Shown here in pieces: positions 7,066 through 13,061 of a stretch of DNA of 18,142 nucleotides. A program made the position numbers and the translations under genes. Under the pieces are notes generated by a model. It saw only the letters and a program-made list of their open reading frames with translations. It was not told the origin of the DNA and ran no database searches. How positions within the stretch are numbered: position 1 is the stretch's first letter; each line of letters starts with the position of its first letter. The stretch is from DASVDK01 sp036381125 [NCBI: Thermodesulfobacteriota bacterium] (GTDB lineage Bacteria > DASVDK01), in NCBI GenBank assembly GCA_036381125.1, contig DASVDK010000358.1, forward strand, positions 1 to 18,142, read 5' to 3'.

Positions 7066-7632
7066 ATGGATCTCAGAGGGAAGCGGGTGCTGGCGATCGG
7101 TGAACGCGACGGCGTGAACGGGACCGCGATCGAGGCCTGGGCGAAGAGCGCGGGCGCGGAGGTCCTCTACGTCGAAACCCAGTGCTTCGTCTGAACCGCC
7201 GCGGGCGCCATGGACCTCGAGGGTCAAGGTCGAATCAGGCGGCTCGTCGAGCAGGCAGGCACCGAGAACGTCGTCGCCATCCTCGGGGCCAACTCGGCCC
7301 CCGCCGTCGAGATGGCGGCCCTCGCGCTGAAGAGCGGCGATCCGAGCTACGCGGGCCCGCTGGCCGGCGTCTCGCTGGGGATCCCGGCGTATCACGTCCT
7401 CGAGCCCGAGATCACCGCGCAGGTCGATCCCGCGGTCTACGAGCGGGAACTCGCGCTGCCGGCGATGGCGATGGACCTCGCGGAGGTCGTCGGACCACTC
7501 AAGGCGATCCGGGGGTCGGACAGCCAGGATCGGCGCGGCCGAGCCAGGGGGTCCCCATGCGCCTCGACCTCGCGCGCCACGTCGTGCGCGCGCTCGAGCT
7601 CGCGGACCGGCCGAGGACGGACATCAGCATGA
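7066..7632 (+). CDS. grdA: Glycine reductase selenoprotein A (GrdA-like), UGA 7192-7194 read as selenocysteine
   Basis: An AGGAGG (7052-7057) eight bases upstream marks ATG 7066. The frame encodes D-L-R-G-K-R-V-L-A-I-G-E-R-D-G, then A-G-A-E-V-L-Y-V-E-T-Q-C-F-V, meets TGA at 7192 and continues T-A-A-G-A-M-D-L-E. This reproduces GrdA, whose C-x-x-U site (C-F-V-U-T-A-A-G-A-M-D-L-E) is nearly invariant; here Cys40 and Sec43. Downstream blocks G-D-P-S-Y-A-G-P-L-A-G-V, A-Y-H-V-L-E-P-E and A-V-Y-E-R also fit. GrdA is a small carrier that takes the carboxymethyl group from component B as a selenoether and is reoxidised to a mixed selenide-sulfide, normally reduced by thioredoxin. The family usually ends about residue 158; this frame runs on to 188 with unrelated-looking low-complexity residues across the next start at 7557, so the native stop may have been lost. 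The gene would be invisible to a standard caller before residue 44. Confidence 0.92.
7192..7227 (+). promoter_or_regulatory. SECIS-like hairpin after the grdA UGA
   Basis: GACC (7213-7216) and GGTC (7222-7225) enclose loop TCGAG about 25 bases after the start of the TGA at 7192, within the usual distance for a bacterial SECIS loop. The flanks GGACCT and GGGTCAA recur in the hairpin after the grdB TGA. The stem is short (4 bp plus a possible T-G), so support is moderate. Confidence 0.45.
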
Positions 7633-7796
7633 TCGGCCACGTCCCCGAGGCCGATCTCATGGCCAGTTCTTCGGTGGTCGCGGCGGCGAGGCACGCGCGG
7701 GCGGCGGCCTCGAGGTCCGCGAGGGGCCGTCGGGCCGGGGTTACGGCTCGAGCGGCATCTCCGTGACGACGCGGCCGTCGTCGGGACCGTCACGTA
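7557..7796 (+). pseudogene. Remnant of a second GrdE/GrdB-like pair, frameshifted and truncated
   Basis: ATG 7557, preceded by AGGGGG, begins M-R-L-D-L-A-R-H-V-V-R-A-L-E-L-A-D-R, which resembles a GrdE-type N-terminus. Similarity then changes frame: frame 2 encodes G-Q-F-F-G-G-R-G-G-E and L-E-V-R-E-G-P-S-G-R-G (about 7660-7740), the N-terminal block of GrdB-type proteins, and frame 1 next encodes L-E-R-H-L-R-D-D-A-A-V-V-G-T-V-T (about 7747-7794) with a TAG exactly where C-G-D-N would be expected. These pieces look like the beginnings of an E-type and a B-type gene joined by a deletion and then broken by frameshifts. The E-type part is the weaker match. A short unknown protein in frame 3 (62 codons to 7769) is the alternative. 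Confidence 0.5.
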
Positions 7797-7841
7797 GCAC
7801 GGGCCAGGGAGGCGAACCGCCTCGATCGAAAGGAGCATGCC

Positions 7842-8894
7842 ATGCGTCGTATCCAGGTGCTGCTCGGCTTTGCCCCCCTGCTCGTCGCCGCGCTCTGGTC
7901 GACCACGGTGGTCGGCCAGGGGCAGAGGGAGGTCGTGGTCATGAGCTGGGGCGGCGACTACGAGCGCAAGATGGCCGAGCTGATCGGTCCGGCGTTCGAG
8001 AAGGCCACCGGGTACAGGATCAGCTACGTCACGGCGGGCAGCTCTGCCGAGATGGTGGCCCGCGTCAAGGCGCAGGCCGACCGACCGCAGATCGACGTCG
8101 TGATCTGCGACGAGGGTCCCCAGCTCGTCGGCGGGGAGCTCTGGCAGCCGATCGAGGCGTCGTACCTCACGAACATGAGCCAGATGTACGACCTGGCACG
8201 CGTTCCCGAGAACCGTCGGGTCCGGCCCTTCGCCGGCGCGGTCACGCTTCTGTACAACACGAAGGTGTTCGCGGAGAAGGGCTGGGCGCCTCCGACCTCC
8301 TGGAACGACCTCTGGGATCCCAGGTACAAGGGTCACGTCATCACTCCCGAGGGGACCAGCCCGTACGCGTACGGCCTCACGGTGATCGCCGCTCGCCTCG
8401 AAGGCGGCGGCGAGCGAAACCTCGAGCCGGGATGGAGCAGGATGAAGTCCCTGGCACCGGCCATCCCGGTCTTCGCCACCCCGGCGTCGAAGTTCGGTGA
8501 CCTGTTCCGGCAGGGCACGGGGTGGATCGGCGTCGCCTCGGAGGGCTCGGCCCTGCGCCACCGCAAGGCGGGCCTGCCGATAGGCACGGCCTTCCCCAGG
8601 GAGGGCGCCCTCTTCGTGCCGGCGTCGGCCGCGGTGGTCGACGGCGGCCCGAACCCGGACGGCGCCAAGAAGTTCGTGAACCACCTGCTCACGCCCGAGG
8701 TGCAGCGCATCTGGGCCGAGAGCTTCGGCTGGGCGCCGCTCAACCGCCACGTGGATCTCCCGGCGGACATCGCGGCGCAGCTCACGTTCGGCGCCGAACG
8801 CGTGGCGCGCCTCCAGCAGGTCGACTGGGACGAGTACAACCGGGTGCTGCCCGAGTTCCTCGACCGCTGGAACCGCGAGATCGCCTCGCGTTGA
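7842..8894 (+). CDS. ABC transporter substrate-binding protein, polyamine (PotD)-type
   Basis: The 350-residue protein carries a signal peptide (residues 1 to about 26, ending near V-V-G-Q-G) and the extracellular solute-binding family 1/PotD pattern: V-V-V-M-S-W-G-G-D-Y at the mature N-terminus, an E-K-A-T-G-Y block, D-V-V-I-C-D, L-Y-N-T-K-V-F, a P-T-S-W-N-D-L-W-D-P-R-Y-K-G-H-V hinge block and P-x-G-A-L-F-V-P-A-S. It would deliver spermidine/putrescine-like cations, betaine-like amines or other small ligands to an ABC permease. AAAGGAG (7829-7835) supports the ATG. It is intact, but the ATPase and permease genes that follow are collapsed, so it is an orphan unless served by a transporter elsewhere. 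The exact ligand is not predictable. Confidence 0.9.
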   Translation: MRRIQVLLGFAPLLVAALWSTTVVGQGQREVVVMSWGGDYERKMAELIGPAFEKATGYRISYVTAGSSAEMVARVKAQADRPQIDVVICDEGPQLVGGELWQPIEASYLTNMSQMYDLARVPENRRVRPFAGAVTLLYNTKVFAEKGWAPPTSWNDLWDPRYKGHVITPEGTSPYAYGLTVIAARLEGGGERNLEPGWSRMKSLAPAIPVFATPASKFGDLFRQGTGWIGVASEGSALRHRKAGLPIGTAFPREGALFVPASAAVVDGGPNPDGAKKFVNHLLTPEVQRIWAESFGWAPLNRHVDLPADIAAQLTFGAERVARLQQVDWDEYNRVLPEFLDRWNREIASR

Positions 8895-8902
8895 CGGCGC
8901 CG

Positions 8903-9221
8903 TGTCCGCGGCCGAGCTGATCATCGAGGGGCTGACCAGGCGATACGGTCAGCTCCTCGCCCTCGACGGCGTGTCGCTCACGGTCCATCGAGGGGCGTGC
9001 GTGTCGGACGAGATCGAGCGGCGAGTGCGGTGCGCATCCTCCTCCTGGACGAACCGCTCTCGAACCTCGACGCCCGGGTGAGGGAGTCCATGCGGTTCGA
9101 GCTGCGCGAGATCCAGCAGCGTAGCGGGATCACGGCCCTCTTCGTGACCCACGACATCCAGGAGGCCTTCGTGCTCTCGGACCGCGTCGCCGTGATGTGC
9201 CGGGGTCGCATCGAGCAGGTG
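8903..9221 (+). pseudogene. Collapsed ABC transporter ATPase (PotA-like) missing Walker A and signature
   Basis: GTG 8903 opens in frame 2 with [26 protein letters not shown], the standard start of an ABC ATPase. The Walker A loop, Q-loop and signature that should follow are absent: after about 8985 the similarity resumes in frame 3 with [13 protein letters not shown] (Walker B and D-loop), [10 protein letters not shown] (H-loop) and D-R-V-A-V-M (from about 9030). The gene then passes without a break into permease sequence at about 9222. A protein made from 8997 could not bind ATP in the usual way. This is an internal deletion plus frameshift, or an assembly error. Confidence 0.8.
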
Positions 9222-9454
9222 CGGATCTCCGCGGTCGTCACGGCCGTCTCGCTGGTGGTCGGCTACCCCGCGGCCTGTTTCCGCTGGACGCTGCCGCCGA
9301 TGGCCCGCGCCCTCATGATCCTGGCCTATCTCTCCCCGTCGCTTGTGAGCGTCGTCGTCAAGGCGTACGGCTCGACGGTCCTGGTCGCTCTCTCGTTCGG
9401 CCTGTCCTCGTGCTCGAGCGCCTGGTCGGTCTGCGTCGTCCGTTCGACGCGTGA
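9222..9454 (+). pseudogene. Truncated ABC transporter permease remnant (PotB-like)
   Basis: Joined in frame 3 to the ATPase remnant is a membrane segment, [17 protein letters not shown] followed by [20 protein letters not shown], which matches the middle helices of spermidine/putrescine-type permeases. Similarity then appears to slip to frame 2, where [13 protein letters not shown] fits the next part of such permeases before TGA 9452. Both the start and the last helices of a normal, roughly 280-residue permease are missing. Confidence 0.65.
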
Positions 9455-9477
9455 CACGCGGCCACCGGAGGCGGCTG

Positions 9478-9506
9478 AAATGTATAACTTAATTTTATAT
9501 TTGACA
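9478..9506 (+). promoter_or_regulatory. AT-rich regulatory element, copy 2 (candidate GntR operator/promoter)
   Basis: Starting 58 bases before the GntR ATG, an AT-only-looking run contains an imperfect palindrome (9478-9502, 9 of 12 half-site positions paired) and ends in ATTTTATATTTGACA. It matches copy 1 at 1162-1190 in 22 of 29 positions, including TTGACA and a -10-like hexamer (TATAAC here, TAGAAT there). No good -10 lies 16-18 bases after TTGACA, so operator function is favoured over a plain promoter. Autoregulation by the GntR protein is an inference from position. Confidence 0.6.
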
Positions 9507-9535
9507 GTCATGCCGCTGTATGGCCAGATGTAGCC

Positions 9536-10222
9536 ATGGTGGTGAACCGCACCCGCCTGGCCCATGCGAATCTCGGGGAGCAGGTCTTCCGGGCGGTCCG
9601 TGAAGCGATCCTCGGCCGCGCCTTCGCCCCGGGCACGCGCATCCGGGTCGAGCACTTCACGGAGTCGCTCGGCGTCTCGCGGACGCCGGTCCTCGACGCT
9701 CTGCGGCGGCTCGAAGCCGAAGGCCTCGTGGCGACGGTCCCACGCCAGGGCATCTACGTCGTCGAGTTCACCCGCCAGCGTGCCGAGGAGCTGTACGCCG
9801 TGCGCGGGGCCCTCGAGGGGCTGGCCGCGCGGCTCGCCGCCGCACGGGCCGGACGCGGTCTGGTGGAGGCGCCGGCGAGGCGGCGGCTCGCCGAGCTGCT
9901 CGACGAGCAGGCCGCGGCCGTCCGCGACCGGGACTACGCGCGTTTCTCGAAGGCGGACATCGCATTCCACAACGAGGTCCTCGCGCTCGCCGGCAACGAG
10001 ACCCTGACGCGGTCGCTCGACGCGGTCTACGGCCAGATCCTGGTCCTGCGCCTGCGCACGCTGAACATCGCCGAACGCGCGGCGCCCTCCGTCGCGGAAC
10101 ACCGTCTCGTCCTCGAGGCGATCGAGTCCGGCGACGCAGCGGCGGCGGAGACCGCCGCCCGCGCGCACGTCGACCAGGTCGGGGAGGACGCGGCGCGGTT
10201 GCTGGCGGCGCTCGACACCTGA
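9536..10222 (+). CDS. GntR family transcriptional regulator, FCD (FadR) subfamily
   Basis: The 228-residue protein has an N-terminal winged helix-turn-helix (about residues 12-78; recognition region S-L-G-V-S-R-T-P-V-L-D-A-L-R-R-L-E-A-E-G-L-V at 44-65, the second half of the GntR motif) and a C-terminal FCD ligand domain. The FCD metal site residues are present: D141 and H145 in K-A-D-I-A-F-H, H189 in A-E-H-R-L-V-L and H211 in A-R-A-H-V-D-Q. It would bind DNA as a dimer and release on binding a small organic acid, perhaps a pathway intermediate. It sits between the two gene blocks and behind the second AT-rich element, so it probably controls itself and possibly the TRAP/Grd genes and the downstream operon. 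The starting codon is ATG 9536; GTG codons follow directly in frame. Confidence 0.94.
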   Translation: MVVNRTRLAHANLGEQVFRAVREAILGRAFAPGTRIRVEHFTESLGVSRTPVLDALRRLEAEGLVATVPRQGIYVVEFTRQRAEELYAVRGALEGLAARLAAARAGRGLVEAPARRRLAELLDEQAAAVRDRDYARFSKADIAFHNEVLALAGNETLTRSLDAVYGQILVLRLRTLNIAERAAPSVAEHRLVLEAIESGDAAAAETAARAHVDQVGEDAARLLAALDT

Positions 10223-10272
10223 GAGACTGGCCACAACGCGAACGGACGCATCAGCAAACAAGGGAGAGAGCG

Positions 10273-11307
10273 GTGAAGGCGGCGGTGTTCCACAGGTACG
10301 GCCCCCCGGAGGTGCTCGTGTACGAGGACGTCGAGCCCCTGCCGGTCGGCCCGCGCGACGTGAAGATCAAGGTGAAGGCGACGGCGCTCAACTTCTACGA
10401 CGTGCTCGCGCGCCGGGGGGCCTACAAGCCGAACGAGCGGTGGCCGCACATCCTCGGGGGCGACATCTCGGGCGACATCGTCGAGGTCGGCTCGGAGGTG
10501 ACGAGCGTCGAGGTGGGCCAGCCGGTGGTGGTGTACGCGGCCGTCGGCTGCGGCACCTGCGAGATCTGCCTCAAGGGCGAGCCGAACTGCTGCGTCAAGT
10601 ACCGCTACTTCGGCGCGCACCTCTGGGGCGGCTACGCGCAGTACTGCGTCGTCCCGGAGTTCAACGTCGTGCCGCTCTACAAGGGCATGAGCTACGCCGA
10701 GGCGGCGTCGATCAACATGACCTTCCTCACCTCGTGGCACATGCTCGTCACCCGCGCCAACATCCGCGCCGGCGAGGACATCCTGATCCACGCGGCCGGC
10801 AGCGGCATCGGCGTGGCGGCCGTGCAGATCGCCAAGATGATGGGGCTTCGGGTCTTCGGGACGGCCGGCACCGACGAGAAGTGCCGGAAGGCGCTCGAGC
10901 TCGGCGCCGATCACATGATCAACTACCGGAAGCAGGACTTCTTCGAGGAGATCCAGAGGCTCACCGGCAAGCGAGGCGTCGACGTGGTCTTCGAGCACGT
11001 CGGCAAGGACGTCTTCGACCGGAGCGTCCGGTGCCTGGTCCGGATGGGCCGGCTCGTCACCTGCGGCGGCTCCTCGGGCTACGAGGTGACCATGAACGTG
11101 AACCACGTCTTCCACAAGCAGCTCACGATCATCGGGTCGAACCACGGCACCAAGAACGAGCTCGCCCGGATCGTGAAGTGCCTGGAGGCCGGCAAGCTCA
11201 GGCCCGTCATCGACCGGATCATGCCGCTCGAGGACGCCGCGCGGGCCCACCAGATGCTCGAGCAGCGCGAGGGCTTCGGCAAGCTCGTGCTCGAGCCGCC
11301 GCAGTAA
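10273..11307 (+). CDS. Medium-chain dehydrogenase/reductase (zinc-type alcohol dehydrogenase-like/quinone oxidoreductase family)
   Basis: The 344-residue protein has the GroES-like N-terminal fold and a Rossmann domain with A-A-G-S-G-I-G (about 174-180) for NAD(P)H. A structural zinc site is retained: C93, C96, C99 and C107 (C-x2-C-x2-C-x7-C). The catalytic zinc ligands are not: the usual Cys position in the early loop reads N40-F-Y-D, and the G-H-E block reads G62-G63-D64. This fits zinc-independent MDR members such as quinone or enoyl-CoA (acryloyl/crotonyl-type) reductases rather than a true alcohol dehydrogenase. Start GTG 10273 follows AGGGAGAGAG. The gene lies 50 bases after the regulator and 4 bases before a CoA-transferase gene, so it probably acts on a CoA-thioester or related intermediate of the same pathway; the substrate is inference. 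Confidence 0.9.
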   Translation: MKAAVFHRYGPPEVLVYEDVEPLPVGPRDVKIKVKATALNFYDVLARRGAYKPNERWPHILGGDISGDIVEVGSEVTSVEVGQPVVVYAAVGCGTCEICLKGEPNCCVKYRYFGAHLWGGYAQYCVVPEFNVVPLYKGMSYAEAASINMTFLTSWHMLVTRANIRAGEDILIHAAGSGIGVAAVQIAKMMGLRVFGTAGTDEKCRKALELGADHMINYRKQDFFEEIQRLTGKRGVDVVFEHVGKDVFDRSVRCLVRMGRLVTCGGSSGYEVTMNVNHVFHKQLTIIGSNHGTKNELARIVKCLEAGKLRPVIDRIMPLEDAARAHQMLEQREGFGKLVLEPPQ

Positions 11308-11311
11308 GGCC

Positions 11312-12292
11312 GTGCTCGACCGGCCGATGGACGCGTCGGTCCCCTACGCCGAGGTCCGCGCCCGCCTGGCGGCGCGCGACCGCGGCCTCAGGGACAAGGT
11401 CACGACCCTGGAGGACGCCATCGGCCTGGTCCGCGACGGCGACCACGTCGGCCTCTCCGGCTCCACCCTCTCGCGCACGCCGATCGCCCTCGTCTGGGCG
11501 CTGATCCGCGCCCGCCGCAAGGACCTCGTCGTCTCGCGCGGCATCACGTCCAACGTGGGGGAGTGGCTCTACGCGTCTGGCGTCTCGTCGCACGTCATCA
11601 CCTCCTGGTTCTGCCAGGGGATCATCTACGGCGTCTCGCGCGTCGTGCGCGACTTCACCGAGAGCGGCCGCGCCCGCTTCGAGGAGTGGAGCCACATGTC
11701 GATCGGCCTCGGCTACCGGGCCGCCGCCATGGGGCTGCCGTTCCTGCCGACCCGCTCGATGCTCGGCTCGGACGTGGCGCGGCAGGTCGAGGGGCGCTTC
11801 AGGACCATGACCTGCCCGTACACCGGCGAGACGCTCGGCCTGGTCCCGGCGCTCAGGCCGGACGTGGCGCTGATCCACGTCCAGCGCGCGGATCGCTACG
11901 GCAACGGCGTCATCGACGGCCTCCCCTTCATGGACGTCGACCTCGCCCTGGCGGCCGACCGGGTGATCCTCTCCTGCGAGCGGATCGTCTCGAACGACCA
12001 GATCCGCCGCGCGCCCGATCGGACGAAGATCCCCTTCTTCTGCGTCGAGGCGGTCGTCGAGGTTCCCTTCGGCGCCTCGCCGCACGAGTGCTACGGCGAG
12101 TACGAGATGCTCTTCCGGCACCTCGACCGCTACGCGAAGGCGATGCGCGACGGGGGCGTCGAGGCGTGCCGCCGCTGGCTCGACGAGATGGTCTACGGGC
12201 CGACGTCCCACACCGAGTTCCTCGAGCGGCTCGGGATGGCGGAACTCCTCGAGGCGCAGCAGTCGGGGCGCCGGATGATCTGGAATGACTGA
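11312..12292 (+). CDS. CoA-transferase subunit A (glutaconate CoA-transferase/GctA-like)
   Basis: The 326-residue protein resembles the alpha chain of family I CoA-transferases of the glutaconate type: D-A-I-G-L-V-R-D-G-D-H-V-G-L-S-G near the N-terminus, R-G-I-T-S-N-V-G-E-W, P-F-L-P-T-R-S-M-L-G-S-D, C-P-Y-T-G-E-T and R-A-D-R-Y-G-N-G. The partner gene overlaps it by 8 bases and carries the likely catalytic Glu. Together they would move CoA between an acyl-CoA donor and a free acid in the cytoplasm. GTG 11312 and ATG 11327 are both possible starts; neither has a strong ribosome site, and coupling to the upstream gene (4-base gap) is likely. The acid is not predictable from sequence. Confidence 0.9.
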   Translation: MLDRPMDASVPYAEVRARLAARDRGLRDKVTTLEDAIGLVRDGDHVGLSGSTLSRTPIALVWALIRARRKDLVVSRGITSNVGEWLYASGVSSHVITSWFCQGIIYGVSRVVRDFTESGRARFEEWSHMSIGLGYRAAAMGLPFLPTRSMLGSDVARQVEGRFRTMTCPYTGETLGLVPALRPDVALIHVQRADRYGNGVIDGLPFMDVDLALAADRVILSCERIVSNDQIRRAPDRTKIPFFCVEAVVEVPFGASPHECYGEYEMLFRHLDRYAKAMRDGGVEACRRWLDEMVYGPTSHTEFLERLGMAELLEAQQSGRRMIWND

Positions 12293-13061
12293 CCGGGGCC
12301 GGGGCGGCTACACGGCGGCCGAGATCCTCACCGTCCACGCGGCGCGCGCGCTGTCGGACGGCCAGGTGGTCTTCGCCGGCATCGGCATCCCGCTCCTCGC
12401 CGCGACGCTCGCGCAGCAGACGCACGCCCCCACCCTCACGATCCTCTTCGAGGGGGGGATCATCGGCCCGATGATCGAGCCCGGCCGGCTCCCCCCCTCG
12501 ACCAACGAGGCGCGGACGGCGCGCAAGGCGAACATGCTCTTGCCGATCACCGACGTGATGCTGCTGCTCCAGCGGGGCTACGTCGACTACGGCTTCATGG
12601 GGGGCGCGCAGATCGACCAGTACGGGAACCTCAACTCGTCGTTCATCGGCGACCCCGCGAGCCCGAGCGTCCGCCTCCCCGGCACCGGCGGGGGCAACGA
12701 CATCGCCTCGCTCGCGAAGATGCTGGTCGCCATGAGGCACGAGAAGCGGCGGTTCGTCGAGCGGGTCGACTTCGTCACGAGCCCCGGCTTCCTGCGCGGC
12801 GGCACGAGCCGTTCGGCGTCGGGCCTCCTCGCCGGCGGGATGCACCGGGTCATCACCGACCTCGGGCTCCTCGGCTTCGACCCGGAGACGAAGCGGATGC
12901 GGCTCGAGGCGCTCCACCCCGGCGTCACCGTGGAGCAGGTCCAGGCGGAGACCGGCTTCCCGCTCCTCGTGGCCCCGACGCTCGAGGAGACGCGGCCGCC
13001 GACGCCGGCGGAGATGGCGGCGCTGCGCCGCCTCGATCCGGAGAGGATGCTGACGAAATGA
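12285..13061 (+). CDS. CoA-transferase subunit B (GctB-like)
   Basis: The 258-residue protein is the beta chain of a family I CoA-transferase. The segment T-I-L-F-E56-G-G-I-I-G corresponds to the active-site motif that in succinyl-CoA transferases reads S-E-N-G and in glutaconate CoA-transferase contains Glu54; E56 is thus the candidate nucleophile forming the glutamyl-CoA intermediate. Other blocks are G-I-G-I-P-L-L-A, D-Y-G-F-M-G-G-A-Q-I-D-Q-Y-G-N-L-N and P-G-T-G-G-G-N-D-I-A. It begins inside the end of subunit A (8-base overlap) and ends with an ATGA overlap to the next gene, so all are co-translated. Confidence 0.9.
   Translation: MTDRGRGGYTAAEILTVHAARALSDGQVVFAGIGIPLLAATLAQQTHAPTLTILFEGGIIGPMIEPGRLPPSTNEARTARKANMLLPITDVMLLLQRGYVDYGFMGGAQIDQYGNLNSSFIGDPASPSVRLPGTGGGNDIASLAKMLVAMRHEKRRFVERVDFVTSPGFLRGGTSRSASGLLAGGMHRVITDLGLLGFDPETKRMRLEALHPGVTVEQVQAETGFPLLVAPTLEETRPPTPAEMAALRRLDPERMLTK

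Noticed and set aside
7210-7632. A separate 140-residue protein starting at ATG 7210
   Set aside because: It is the part of the GrdA-like selenoprotein after Sec43; the ATG is the Met of G-A-M-D-L-E and has no ribosome-binding site.
8997-9533. A functional fused ABC ATPase-permease protein
   Set aside because: Walker A and the signature motif are missing and the permease is truncated, so it is better explained as a deletion relic.
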